A DNA stretch of 64,000 bases from Clostridiales bacterium (GCA_015056255.1 SVGP01000007.1:51020-115019), one strand, 5' to 3'; positions 52,796 to 62,246 are shown, counted from the first letter of the stretch. The notes: generated by a model from the letters alone, not told the origin. Numbers and translations are program-made.

Positions 52796-53182
52796 CTATA
52801 TCGATATCCACCAGCAAACGCCGAATTTGTCAATGACCGTCGCGCAGTATGCGCTCCATGGAAGCGCGTGAATGGGCTCGAGCACCACGCCGCCCTCAGA
52901 CAGCACGCTAAACGCGCGATCCACCTTTTCCTTTGACCCCATCTCAAACACATTAAACGTCATGGTTTCCCACTTATTTTTGTGAACGATATGAACATCG
53001 CACGGATTTTTCGCCTCGGCAAGCGCTAAAAACCCTTCGCCATCCACAGACAGCTCGCAGTGTTCGTACGCATCCTTGTTTTCATTAAAAAACTCGCGCG
53101 TAACGACAGCCCCAAACGCCCGGCAGTACGTTTTCGCCGCTTCAAAGCTGTTTTTCACATACACCTGATTGTAGTTTTTCAT
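52796..53182 (-). CDS. VOC-superfamily (PhnB/glyoxalase-like) protein
   Basis: A 128-residue protein with the beta-alpha-beta-beta-beta pattern of vicinal-oxygen-chelate proteins: NYNQVYVKNSFEAAKTYCRA, YEHCELSVDGEGFLALAEAK, VDRAFSVLSEGGVVLEPIHA and YCATVIDKFGVCWWIS at the end. PhnB-like members have unclear function. The start overlaps the end of the preceding fusion gene by 41 bases. Confidence 0.82.
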   Translation of the reverse strand: MKNYNQVYVKNSFEAAKTYCRAFGAVVTREFFNENKDAYEHCELSVDGEGFLALAEAKNPCDVHIVHKNKWETMTFNVFEMGSKEKVDRAFSVLSEGGVVLEPIHALPWSAYCATVIDKFGVCWWISI

Positions 53183-54431
53183 GCTTTCCCCCATTATACC
53201 CATACGAGGCGATAATTTCCACCCCAAGCACATCATTAAACCGATGAATCGCGCCCGCCATCGTTTCTGCAAAATCAAATACCTTTTGATCCTTCTTTTT
53301 CTCAGGCGGATTTTTCCTCACATCCAGCGCAAACAAAAGCGCGTCCTCATCCGGGCACAGATGATTTTCAATCGCCCATTCGGCGGCTTTGGTTTTCGAA
53401 ATGATCTCTCCGGTTCTGAGCGTATAAATGCACCGCGCGATATCGAGCATCCAGCCGAAGGTGTACAGGCTGCGCCCGGTTGTGTGCGCATAATCCCGAA
53501 TCGTCTCGTGATGCCGCTTTACGCCCTCAAAAAGCTCAGAAAATTCGGGGCTTTTTATCTGATCCCGGACGTCTTTTCCATATAAATGCACGCTGTTTTG
53601 AAAAAGCTGCATCCTCCCGAACGCATCCAAATCGTATTTTTCGCAGATCCTCTCCCCGCGCGTTCCCCAGTAGACCGCGCGCCCGGAGTGGTTTTCAAAA
53701 AACATATCCGCCGAAAGCATCCCGCCCTCAAACAGGCGGTAATAGGGATTGCCTGGGTTTTCATTTTGCAAATCCTGCCTCAGATGCAAAAGCCGCTTCG
53801 CCTGTCCTTCGCTGATCGCCTTCTCCGTAAGCACAAAAAGGTCGATGTCGCTCCATCCAAGCCGGAAATCATCCACCGCCGCCGACCCGTATATATAAAT
53901 GGAAGGAACAGCGTCAGAAAGAATTTCCGAAATCGCCTGCACCATCCGGTTGATGGCCGTCTGCCGGGCCTTTCTTTCCGCGCCCTCGGGGTGCAAAACG
54001 TACTTCTGATTCGGATACCCCATCTCCATAATAAGCGCATCCGGCACAAAGCCATACTTTTCATAAAGCGCCCTCGGCGCAAGTCCCTTTTTATCCTCCG
54101 CGCGGAACGTCGAAACCGAAATCTCCTTCGTGCGATCCAGCTCCTTAAGCGCTTCATTCATCAAAATCGAAGCCGCACCGCGCCTTCTGAAGTCAGGCGA
54201 AACCGCAAGACAGCAAATCATATTCCGCCCGCGCGAAAAAAGCATAACGCCAACAATCACGCCATTCTCTTTCACGCAGATCGCCTGCCGCTTTTTCATG
54301 AATTTCAGAACCGTGTTTCCGTAATCCGAAAGCCCCTCTTCCGTATCAAGCCCCGGAAAATTCCACCGAACGCGCGTGACAAGCCGCATCCAGGCATCGA
54401 TGTCTTCCGGAATCGCGTAATAAAGGTGCAT
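53142..54431 (-). CDS. GNAT acetyltransferase-nucleotidyltransferase fusion
   Basis: A 429-residue two-domain protein. Residues 1-145 are a GNAT acetyltransferase with the CoA-binding motif CCLAVSPDFRRRGAASILMN and ALYEKYGFVPDALIMEMGYP. Residues 155-400 form a nucleotidyltransferase of the aminoglycoside adenylyltransferase type, with YGSAAVDDFRLGWSDIDLFV (GS...DxD) and a helical C-terminal domain (HHETIRDYAHTTGRSLYTFG). Such fusions may modify small molecules or antibiotics; the substrate is unknown. AGGAGG precedes the start. Confidence 0.82.
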   Translation of the reverse strand: MHLYYAIPEDIDAWMRLVTRVRWNFPGLDTEEGLSDYGNTVLKFMKKRQAICVKENGVIVGVMLFSRGRNMICCLAVSPDFRRRGAASILMNEALKELDRTKEISVSTFRAEDKKGLAPRALYEKYGFVPDALIMEMGYPNQKYVLHPEGAERKARQTAINRMVQAISEILSDAVPSIYIYGSAAVDDFRLGWSDIDLFVLTEKAISEGQAKRLLHLRQDLQNENPGNPYYRLFEGGMLSADMFFENHSGRAVYWGTRGERICEKYDLDAFGRMQLFQNSVHLYGKDVRDQIKSPEFSELFEGVKRHHETIRDYAHTTGRSLYTFGWMLDIARCIYTLRTGEIISKTKAAEWAIENHLCPDEDALLFALDVRKNPPEKKKDQKVFDFAETMAGAIHRFNDVLGVEIIASYGYNGGKHEKLQSGVCEKQL

Positions 54432-54461
54432 GTATTCCTCCTGTTCAACAATTCATATTCT

Positions 54462-54668
54462 TCATCTATTTACTTTCGGGTTTTCCGTACGTTTCAAAAT
54501 ATAATCTATGCTTACATCATAAAAATCACTGAGAATCAATAATGCATCCGTTGTTGGAAGACGCTTAGCTCTCACCACAGTAAAGCGCATTAATATGCCT
54601 GATCGAAACATTATATGCTTTATATGTGGCATCGCCAAGTGAATCAGGGAGACACCTCCCCGATTCAC
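54462..54668 (-). pseudogene. C-terminal remnant of an XRE-type regulator
   Basis: The last 40 codons read LPTTDALLILSDFYDVSIDY and ILKRTENPKVN, the typical end of a Cro/C1 domain of XRE proteins. The upstream helix-turn-helix part is missing, and a large hairpin repeat interrupts it there. No ribosome site fits a short product. It is a decayed gene. Confidence 0.6.
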
Positions 54669-54673
54669 TTGGC
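54634..54673. repeat. Family C hairpin repeat (long copy)
   Basis: GCCAAGTGAATC and GATTCACTTGGC pair over 12 bp, with an inner GGGAG-CTCCC stem. Related cores (AATCAGGGGA...CTGATT) occur at 55781-55806, 56067-56092, 57777-57803 and 61493-61518. Confidence 0.6.
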
Positions 54674-54755
54674 ATTCATAATATGGTATCTTTAATTGTC
54701 ATGAAATCAGCGTAGGTAATCGCCCTTTCAATTCATGTGGATAAGCACCCATACT

Positions 54756-54782
54756 GTAGGGGCGTGCATTGCGCGCCCGCGC
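54756..54782. repeat. Single family A hairpin repeat
   Basis: GTAGGGGCGTGC-ATT-GCGCGCCC-GCGC; edges conserved, stem differs from other copies, with one mismatch. Confidence 0.7.
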
Positions 54783-54846
54783 TTTTTTATATCGTTTCTA
54801 ATGTCCTTTCGCAACAGCCTTGGAAGCATTTTCGTTCACCACAAAT

Positions 54847-55656
54847 TCAATCCAGCAAATCAGAATAAATATACATCTTCTCGGTTCTCTTCGCGTATTC
54901 TTCCGCATAGGAATCGCGGTTCACAACGAAGATAAGCCGCGGACATTCGTCAAATGCAGAATCCTCGATAGCGGTTACGCTGTCCAGCAGCTTGATCGTC
55001 ATAAGGCTTTTGCATCCGAAAAACGCAGAATCTCCGATGGTCGTTGCGCTGTCCGGCAGCTTGATCGTCATAAGATTTTTGCACCAGCGAAACGCAGAAT
55101 CTCCGATGCTCGTCACACTGTCCGGCAGCGTGATTGACGTAAGACTTTCGCACCCGTTAAATGCATAATCTCCGATGCTCGTTACGCCGTCCGGCAGCGT
55201 GATTGTGGTAAGTTCCGTACACCCGCTGAACGCAACATCTCCGATGGTCGTCACGCTGTCCGGCAGCGTGATTGTCGTAAGATTATCGCATCCACAAAAT
55301 GCAAAATTTCCAATAGTCGTCAAATGGTCCGGCAGCACAATCGTTATCAGATTCTCGCACAGGGCAAACGCAACGTCTCCAATGGTCGTCACGCTGTCCG
55401 GCAGCGTGATTGTCGTAAGACCCTTGTTCCCGTAAAACGCAAAATCTCCAACAGCCGTAACACCGCAGCCCTTGATCTCATTCGGAATCATCAGGTGGTT
55501 TTTACTGCCGGAATATTTTACGATTTTTACAGTGTTCTCTGTCAAAAAAACATATTCATAATCGCCGCTTTGGAATCTTTCCGTGTTCTCTTCCGCAGAA
55601 GCGTATCCCGTGATAAATAAGAGAATCAAAATCATTGCCCATATCGTTTTTTTCAT
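54847..55656 (-). CDS. Secreted leucine-rich-repeat protein (BspA-like)
   Basis: A 269-residue exported protein: signal peptide MKKTIWAMILILLFITGYAS then AEEN, followed by about eight tandem 23-residue LRR_5-type repeats with consensus LTTITLPDSVTTIGDVAFSG. The repeats are visible at DNA level with a 69-base period, evidence of recent duplication. Such proteins usually bind surfaces or host ligands. No sorting motif or membrane anchor is seen at the C-terminus. Monocistronic. Confidence 0.9.
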   Translation of the reverse strand: MKKTIWAMILILLFITGYASAEENTERFQSGDYEYVFLTENTVKIVKYSGSKNHLMIPNEIKGCGVTAVGDFAFYGNKGLTTITLPDSVTTIGDVAFALCENLITIVLPDHLTTIGNFAFCGCDNLTTITLPDSVTTIGDVAFSGCTELTTITLPDGVTSIGDYAFNGCESLTSITLPDSVTSIGDSAFRWCKNLMTIKLPDSATTIGDSAFFGCKSLMTIKLLDSVTAIEDSAFDECPRLIFVVNRDSYAEEYAKRTEKMYIYSDLLD

Positions 55657-56289
55657 ACCTGTTTACTTCCTCTCTTTTTGTTTGTATTATTGGAGTTTCA
55701 TTGTCAAATGAACAGAAGCATGGGGCGCGCGTGTGGTTTCATTATACGTCAGAGAATTTCAAATATTGAAATCCGGTTCCATATCAGGAGACGGTTCCTC
55801 CGATTTACAAGTTATTCCCCGCGTGTGATCCTGATTATTTACATGATCGAAGCGATGCGAACCCAAAAGGCGCGCACATGCCGAATTCCCCGTCCGGCAG
55901 CTTCACTGCCGCTGCACGAAAAACGGCTCCCCGGTCGCCGCATACACCCACGTCAATCCATTTTCTTTTCTGCCTGTATGTACGCCGCCTTTCCAGACCA
56001 TTCGTCTGCACAGTCAAAAAGAATTCTGTCTACATAGTTATTATATTGTGATTTCCAATAAAAGTCAATCAGGGAGACGGCATCTCTGATATATCCCATC
56101 AAGCGGCAATATCTGCGTCTCCAAAATAAAAACGCGCGATGTAATTCACCGGAAACTTCAATCCCTCCGGCAGCATGGTAGACGCCTTTGGCGCAATATG
56201 CTATATTTATAATGCAAAATTGTTCCCTCATTCACCGTCTTTCGCGCTGCCTTTATATACATATTTAGACTGCACAGGAGAATGAAAAC
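55657..56289. other. Intergenic region, degraded, two family C hairpins
   Basis: No full gene is supported. Two family C copies lie at 55781-55806 and 56067-56092. Between 56110 and 56175 on the minus strand a short open stretch with coding-like composition (LPEGLKFPVNYIARFYFGDA) may be a remnant of a lost gene. Confidence 0.4.
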
Positions 56290-57621
56290 ATGAATACCAT
56301 CAACCGCATCTTCGACTTATCCCTAATTTGGAAACAGGCTTCCCTCGTTTTTCCCTATTTCGATAGGCTCAGTCTCGATTGGGACAAAGCGTACAAAGAA
56401 TACCTTCCAAAGGTAATAAACACAAAAACCGATCTGGAATTTCATCTTCTTTTAGCCGAATTCATGAATCTGCTTTCCGACGGCCACACGGACTACATGC
56501 TGCCCAAATCGCTTCGGGACGAAGCCGGCTATCTCCCCTTCTCTCTTCGCTTCATTGGCGATTCCTATTTTATAGACACATCCATTCCCGAATACGAGGC
56601 CCATTTGGGATCGCGCATTCTGTCCATAAACGACGCGCCCTTTATGTCTCTTATTCAAAATACAAAAAAATACGCCTATCATATCGGTAATTACATATCC
56701 CGCTATAGGCTCACGCAAATCCTCCCGTTTCTCTTAAAACCGACAAACAATCGCGCCGAAACCACCTCCGGCGCGTTCACCTTCGACCTGCTTCCCTCAA
56801 GGCCGGAAAACCTGAAGCCCCAATCGCTCCATCTTCCTGTTGCCTATGAAAAAGTCCAAACAGGCAAACTGGATATCCGCCTGTATGGAGACATCCTCTA
56901 TATCAAGCTGGATGACTTTATGTATGGAAAAGCGGCGGACGAAGTCGCCAGCGCAATCACGCAGAATCCCGCCGTTTCGGGCATTATCTTCGATCTTCGC
57001 GAAAACGTCGGCGGAATGACCATGAACGGTGCAAAAATTGCCGAGCTCCTGATTGCCGGAGAATTCCACGGCTGCCAAAAGCGAACCCGCTCCATGACCG
57101 GCGTGGCCTTGGCCTCCGCAAGCCAGATCATGGACTGGACAGAGGACGACATCAAAGCCCACATCGCCGCCGGATACACAACCCCTGAAGAAATCGCCGA
57201 AACCAAATCCTACCTCACAAACACCCACTTCGATTCCTACGCCGATACCTACGGCTCCATCGATCATCCCGCCATCTTTTTGGGCCCCTGCGCAGTCCTC
57301 ACCTCCCGCCACACCGTCTCCGCCGCCGAGGACTTCATCGCCATGCTGCGCACCAACAGGCGGGCCGCCGTCATCGGAACCCCAACCTGCGGAACCACCG
57401 GCACCCCCTTCATGCAGGATCTGTCCTCCGGCGGATGGATGCGAATCTGCTCCGTCGCCTATCGCCTCATGGACGGAACGGAATTCATAGGCCGTGGAAT
57501 AACCCCCGACATTTTCTCAGAAATATCTGAAGCAGACTTCAAAACCGGCTACGACTCCGTCTTAAATGATGGCCTTTCGTATTTAAAAAAGAAATCAGAG
57601 GAAGCGCCCTCTGACACATAA
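56290..57621 (+). CDS. S41-family peptidase
   Basis: A 443-residue peptidase-like protein of the C-terminal-processing peptidase family. Signatures: LLSDGHTDYMLP near the N-terminus, ILYIKLDDFMYGKAADEVAS, IIFDLRENVGGMTMNGAKIA and VLTSRHTVSAAEDFIAML, where the Ser of VSAAED is the candidate nucleophile. No signal peptide, so cytoplasmic. Only a short AGGAGAATGAA sequence precedes the start. Confidence 0.85.
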   Translation: MNTINRIFDLSLIWKQASLVFPYFDRLSLDWDKAYKEYLPKVINTKTDLEFHLLLAEFMNLLSDGHTDYMLPKSLRDEAGYLPFSLRFIGDSYFIDTSIPEYEAHLGSRILSINDAPFMSLIQNTKKYAYHIGNYISRYRLTQILPFLLKPTNNRAETTSGAFTFDLLPSRPENLKPQSLHLPVAYEKVQTGKLDIRLYGDILYIKLDDFMYGKAADEVASAITQNPAVSGIIFDLRENVGGMTMNGAKIAELLIAGEFHGCQKRTRSMTGVALASASQIMDWTEDDIKAHIAAGYTTPEEIAETKSYLTNTHFDSYADTYGSIDHPAIFLGPCAVLTSRHTVSAAEDFIAMLRTNRRAAVIGTPTCGTTGTPFMQDLSSGGWMRICSVAYRLMDGTEFIGRGITPDIFSEISEADFKTGYDSVLNDGLSYLKKKSEEAPSDT

Positions 57622-57658
57622 ACTCCCTTTCAAAACAGAAAACAAACCAATGAACACC

Positions 57659-57770
57659 GTAGGGACACCCGTCCCCGGGTGTCCGCTCTAAAATCCCACC
57701 TCACCCAAAAGGCTCCTATGTAGCAAAGGGAGCTGTCAAAACCTTCGGTTTTGACTGAGGGATTGCCGCT
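57659..57770. repeat. Family A variant next to a family B repeat
   Basis: 57659-57686 (GTAGGGACACCC-GTCCCC-GGGTGTCC-GC) is a family A copy with a new stem. 57706-57770 is a family B copy, with GTCAAAACC-TTC-GGTTTTGAC, where the stem change is compensated. Confidence 0.7.
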
Positions 57771-57900
57771 AACCTTGAATCAGGGGTTTATTTCCCCTGA
57801 TTTATGATTAATATTCACTATAGATTGCTTCAAAATCCCTTTTACGCTATAATAATACCAACTACAAATTTTCCCATCAAACCCTGCAGGAGGTATCCCA

Positions 57901-60684
57901 ATGACGGAAATGGAAAAGCGGACGGCGGCAAAGGAATTTGCTTCCGATTGGCAAGGCCGAGGCGACGAAAAGCAGGAAACGCAGTCTTTCTGGATGTCAC
58001 TTCTGAATAAGGTGTTCGGCGTAGCCGAGCCTGATAAATACATCGAATTTGAGGTGCGCGTGAAATTGAGCCACACCTCCTTTATCGACGGCCTGATCAA
58101 GTCCACCCGCGTTCTGATCGAGCAAAAGGGTCAGGATATCGACCTGCGCAAAGGCTACAAGCAGTCCGACGGCTCCATGCTCACGCCCTATCAGCAGGCG
58201 CGCCGCTATGCGGGCTATCTTCCCCATGATCAGAATCCGCGCTGGATCGTCGTCTGCAATTTCCGTGAATTCCATATTCACGATATGAACCATCCCAACG
58301 ACGCGCCGGAAATCGTTCTCCTTTCCGATCTGGAAAAAGAGTATTCCCGCCTCAATTTCCTCGTCGATACGGGCGATGAAAACATCAAACGCGAAATGAA
58401 AATCTCCATGCAGGCCGGCGAACTGGTCGGAAAGCTCTACGACGCGTTTTTAAAGCAGTACATCGACCCCACAAGCGAACGCACGCTCAAAAGCCTAAAC
58501 ATGCTTTGTGTGCGTCTGGTGTTCTGCCTGTACGCCGAGGACGCAGGCATTTTCGGAAAACCCAATATGTTCCACGACTTCCTTAGAAATCGCGGCATGC
58601 AAAGCGGCCGAAAGTCATTGCGCGAGCTGTTCCGCATTCTTGATCAGAAGCCGGAAAACCGCGATCCCTACCTTTTTGAAGACGATCCCGATTTAGCCGC
58701 GTTCCCGTATGTCAACGGCGGCCTGTTCTCAGACGAAAATATTGAAATTCCGCCCTTCAACGAGGAAATCTATAATCTCCTTCTGAACCGCGCCAGCGAG
58801 GATTTCAATTGGTCGGACATCAGCCCCACCATTTTCGGCGCAGTTTTTGAAAGTACCTTAAATCCCGACACCCGCCGCAAGGGCGGCATGCACTACACCT
58901 CCATTGAAAACATCCACAAGGTCATCGATCCGCTGTTTCTGGATGATCTGAAAACAGAGCTTACTGAAATCAAAGCCCTCTCCGTCCTCAAAACCCGCGA
59001 AAGAAGGCTCACGGAATTTCAAAGCAAAATCGCTTCCCTCAAATTCTTAGACCCGGCCTGCGGCAGCGGAAATTTCCTGACGGAAACCTATCTGTCCCTG
59101 CGCAAACTGGAAAACGAAGTTCTGTCCCTTCTCTTCGGCAGACAGATCATGCTGGGCGCAGCCATCGACCCCATCAAGGTGTCCATCAGCCAGTTCTACG
59201 GCATAGAAATCAACGATTTCGCCGCCACAGTTGCCAAAACTGCCCTCTGGATTGCAGAAAGCCAGATGATGAAGGCGACGGAAGACATCGTCCACATGAA
59301 CCTCGACTTCCTGCCGCTGAAATCTTACGTAAATATCGTAGAAGGCAACGCCCTGCGAATCGATTGGGAAACGGTTGTTCCGAAGGCGGAACTTTCGTAC
59401 ATCATGGGCAATCCGCCGTTTGTGGGCTATTCTCTGCAATCTAAAGAGCAGAAAGAAGATATCTTGTCGATCTATGTGGATGAAAAGGGAAAACCCTATA
59501 AAACCGCCGGAAAAATCGACTATGTCGCAGGATGGTATTTCAAGGCTGCGCAATTGATGCACGGAACCGCCATCCGTACCGCTCTCGTTTCCACAAACTC
59601 CATCACGCAAGGCGAACAGGTAGCAGGCGTTTGGAAACCGCTGTATGACCGTTTCGGCATTCACATTGATTTCGCACACAGAACCTTCCGTTGGGACAAT
59701 GAAGCGACGGATAAAGCGCATGTGCATTGTGTGATTGTTGGGTTTAGCTGTGCAAGCAATGACAAATCAAAGAGGCTATTTGCCAATGATCGTATGATTA
59801 TTGCTGATAACATCAATGCATATTTGCTTGATGCAGACAATGTATTTATCGATAACCGTTCCAAACCCATTTGTGCTGTGCCTGAAATGACAACGGGAAA
59901 TCGCCCAGCAGATGGCGGCCATTTAATAATTGAAGCAGCTGATTATGAAAACTTCATAAAAGCAGAACCAAACGCAGTTAAGTATATCAAAAAGTTAGTC
60001 GGTTCAGTCGAATTTCTAAATAGCAAAGACAGATGGTGCTTGTGGCTTGTTGGCGCTAACCCGGCAGAAATCCGCAAGATGCCAGAGGTCATGAAAAGAA
60101 TCGAAGCCTGTCGACTTGATAGACTGGTTTCGCCGGATGCAGGAAGGCGCAAATTAGCAGACTGTCCGTCACTTTTCCGTGAAACCAATAATCCAGATAC
60201 ATTTATCGTTGTCCCTGCAGTTTCTTCGGAACGCAGACGCTATATTCCTATCGGATTCCTTGACAGCGATACCATCGCTACCAATCTTGTAACGATCATT
60301 CCAAATGCATCACTATACCACTTCGGCATTCTAACTTCTAATGTCCACATGGCATGGATGCGAACGGTATGCGGCAGATTGAAGAGCGATTATCGCTATT
60401 CTAAAGACATTGTTTATAACAACTTCCCGTGGCCCACGCCCACCGACGCACAGAAAGCAAAAATCGAACAAACAGCACAGGCAATCCTTGATGCCCGTGC
60501 TCTGTACCACGATTGTTCCCTTGCCGATCTGTACGACGAAATAACCATGCCACCCGAGCTGCGCAAAGCCCACCAAGCAAACGACAAAGCCGTCATGGAA
60601 GCCTACAACTTCTGGGGTAGCGTCAAGACTGAGAGTGATTGTGTGGCAGCTCTCATGGAAATGTACGTAGAACTAAAGAAATAG
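57901..60684 (+). CDS. MmeI-like type IIG/IIL restriction-modification enzyme
   Basis: A 927-residue single-chain enzyme. An N-terminal nuclease domain has a PD-ExK-like set (Asp in SFIDGLIKSTR, then EQK ten residues on, in RVLIEQKGQD). The middle helical spacer leads to the methyltransferase: SAM motif LDPACGSGNFLTE (about residue 383) and catalytic motif IMGNPPFVGY (about 502, gamma-class NPPF). The C-terminal 300 residues would be the target-recognition domain (SKDRWCLWLVGANPAEIRKM, RYIPIGFLDSD, NNFPWPTP). It methylates adenines and cuts DNA unaided. AGGAGG precedes the start. Defence against phage is inferred. Confidence 0.9.
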   Translation: MTEMEKRTAAKEFASDWQGRGDEKQETQSFWMSLLNKVFGVAEPDKYIEFEVRVKLSHTSFIDGLIKSTRVLIEQKGQDIDLRKGYKQSDGSMLTPYQQARRYAGYLPHDQNPRWIVVCNFREFHIHDMNHPNDAPEIVLLSDLEKEYSRLNFLVDTGDENIKREMKISMQAGELVGKLYDAFLKQYIDPTSERTLKSLNMLCVRLVFCLYAEDAGIFGKPNMFHDFLRNRGMQSGRKSLRELFRILDQKPENRDPYLFEDDPDLAAFPYVNGGLFSDENIEIPPFNEEIYNLLLNRASEDFNWSDISPTIFGAVFESTLNPDTRRKGGMHYTSIENIHKVIDPLFLDDLKTELTEIKALSVLKTRERRLTEFQSKIASLKFLDPACGSGNFLTETYLSLRKLENEVLSLLFGRQIMLGAAIDPIKVSISQFYGIEINDFAATVAKTALWIAESQMMKATEDIVHMNLDFLPLKSYVNIVEGNALRIDWETVVPKAELSYIMGNPPFVGYSLQSKEQKEDILSIYVDEKGKPYKTAGKIDYVAGWYFKAAQLMHGTAIRTALVSTNSITQGEQVAGVWKPLYDRFGIHIDFAHRTFRWDNEATDKAHVHCVIVGFSCASNDKSKRLFANDRMIIADNINAYLLDADNVFIDNRSKPICAVPEMTTGNRPADGGHLIIEAADYENFIKAEPNAVKYIKKLVGSVEFLNSKDRWCLWLVGANPAEIRKMPEVMKRIEACRLDRLVSPDAGRRKLADCPSLFRETNNPDTFIVVPAVSSERRRYIPIGFLDSDTIATNLVTIIPNASLYHFGILTSNVHMAWMRTVCGRLKSDYRYSKDIVYNNFPWPTPTDAQKAKIEQTAQAILDARALYHDCSLADLYDEITMPPELRKAHQANDKAVMEAYNFWGSVKTESDCVAALMEMYVELKK

Positions 60685-60709
60685 AATTGATTCAACATGA
60701 GGTGAATAT

Positions 60710-61476
60710 ATGAGTGAAAATAAAGTTGTGTCAGGAAAAGCCACATCATTAAAACACGATTCTAAAAAACATCATCCATAAATTATATCGTTAATTCTAA
60801 AAAAGCGAGTATGACAATGAATGTTTCATACAGCATTTTTAAGGCAAAAAACATCCGAGATATCATTGAAACAATTTCAATCTATAATGCTTTTTTAGAT
60901 GGCAATGCTACACTTTTAGGGAAACCTCTTAATTCTATAGTAAACAGTAATAACGCAAAGCGCTATGATGAAAGCAGTTTAAAATTTTGGAAAAAAGTTC
61001 TAGAGATTGAAAAGTTTTTAGGGGTCGAATTCATCCCCCCTCAAGATAGTGTGGATTCAGAAACAATTTGTATTGTTGAGCAACTATATCAAAATCTCAT
61101 AAAGAAAAATCCAATTCGCTCAAATCAGATTGTAAATTCCGTGAATATAGAATTAAATGAAGAGAACTTAAAACAAGCACAGTCTGATCAGATAAAAAGC
61201 CCTTTGTATTTTGAATTCGAAATATTTTCCTCAATAGAGTTATTTGGTATCAAAACCAAATTACCGTCAATTATTGGAATTTTCAATGCAATAATTTCTG
61301 ATTATGATATATCTGGACAAAAACTTATACTAGAAGATGAAAGCCAAGAAAGAACACAATATACAACAATAATGACTTTCAAAAATGAAAACGATTTGCA
61401 TTCATTCAAAACAAAAGACCACAACGAAAGAATATCTTTATTTCATGATGCAAAACGTCCGACAGATTATCTATAA
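60710..61476 (+). pseudogene. AT-rich gene of unknown function, disrupted by a frameshift
   Basis: A strong ribosome site (GAGGTG) starts a 23-codon frame (MSENKVVSGKATSLKHDSKK then HHP and stop, 60710-60781). A -1 shift in the run of six A at about 60764-60769 joins it to TSSINYIVNSKKAS and the 221-codon frame beginning at the ATG at 60811 (soluble; SLKFWKKVLEIEKFLGVEFI, FEFEIFSSIELFGIKTKLPS, ILEDESQERTQYTTIMTFKN). The second frame alone has no ribosome site. No family recognised. Composition is far more AT-rich than neighbours, suggesting transfer. It may be a decayed gene, a sequence error in the A-run, or less likely a programmed shift. Confidence 0.65.
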
Positions 61477-61492
61477 ACTCTGATTTGAATCT

Positions 61493-61518
61493 GAATCAGG
61501 GGAACGTTTCTCTGATTC
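61493..61518. repeat. Family C hairpin repeat
   Basis: GAATCAG...CTGATTC with an inner GGGGAACGTTTCT part; it may end the preceding transcript. A family A-like hairpin without the GTAGGG edge (GGGACGGATATCCCGTCCC) lies at about 61550-61571. Confidence 0.6.
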
Positions 61519-61639
61519 ATTACTGTCAATGGGTAATCGAATATTCTTCGGGACGGATATCCCGTCCCGCGTTTTTATTATCGAACCACATTCGCTTTTT
61601 CTAATTATCAAAAAAAGCTGTTGCGAAATGCAACAGCTT

Positions 61640-61903
61640 CTATAATAAGTTCTCAATTTTCTTTTTAAATGCAGGAATGTCATCCACGCACGTTCTGTAA
61701 ACGTCTTCCATTCGAAGCGTTTGGTATTTATGTGCCGTTACATCTCTCGTTCCGGCAATGGCTCTCCACGGAATTTCGCGATGTTCATCTTTTAATTCCT
61801 GTGTGATGTTTTTTACCAATTCACCGATGTTAATCAGCGTCATGCAAACCGCGCGGATTGTGCGTTCATCCTGCAAAAACATTTCAGACGACATATCTTT
61901 CAT
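61640..61903 (-). CDS. hepT: HepT-like toxin (DUF86 RNase), N-terminus unclear
   Basis: An 87-residue fragment of the HepT family, with the RX4HXY motif in TRDVTAHKYQ and IPWRAIAG. Full HepT is about 110 residues. The homologous frame continues upstream for 21 codons (CDYQICEKILSEISFIQ) to the MntA stop but has no start codon there. Either initiation is at ATG 61903 giving a short product, or the start was lost. Paired with the MntA antitoxin gene. Confidence 0.75.
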   Translation of the reverse strand: MKDMSSEMFLQDERTIRAVCMTLINIGELVKNITQELKDEHREIPWRAIAGTRDVTAHKYQTLRMEDVYRTCVDDIPAFKKKIENLL

Positions 61904-61964
61904 AGTATCCTGAATGAAGGAAATTTCCGATAGAATCTTTTCGCAAATCTGATAGTCACAATGT

Positions 61965-62246
61965 TCAAAGCACGCGCACCATCTTTTCGGGGTGAATCAT
62001 GCTGTCGGCAGGAAGCGGCGCATGGATCACATCGACGGGCAAACCCAATGCATCCTCCAGATCGTATTTCAAAGAATTAAGCATGATGAGAGATACCGAC
62101 GGCTGCTCAAACTCAACGAGCAAATCCAGATCGCTTTTTTCGGTAGCCCTGCCATCGGCATATGAACCGAAAATACTGACCTTTCGCAATTCGTAAGCAT
62201 CTTTCAGCTCATGAACGACATTTCTGATTTTATCCTCTGTCGGCAT
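61965..62246 (-). CDS. mntA: MntA-like antitoxin nucleotidyltransferase
   Basis: A 93-residue minimal nucleotidyltransferase: VSIFGSYADGRATEKSDLDL has the GSX10DXD active-site motif. In MntA/HepT modules it AMPylates the toxin on Tyr and neutralises it. GAGGTG precedes the ATG. Its stop overlaps the region where HepT should begin. Confidence 0.85.
   Translation of the reverse strand: MPTEDKIRNVVHELKDAYELRKVSIFGSYADGRATEKSDLDLLVEFEQPSVSLIMLNSLKYDLEDALGLPVDVIHAPLPADSMIHPEKMVRVL

Noticed and set aside
54950..55440. Regular 69-base repeats that might suggest a CRISPR-like array
   Set aside because: The repeats lie in frame in the leucine-rich-repeat protein and have no unique spacers. No CRISPR array was seen in the window.
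60755..60775. Programmed -1 frameshift at the A6 run
   Set aside because: In the zero frame the tandem codons are preceded by T, so slippage would leave a mismatch at the first position, and no downstream stimulatory stem is evident; a mutation or read error is more likely.
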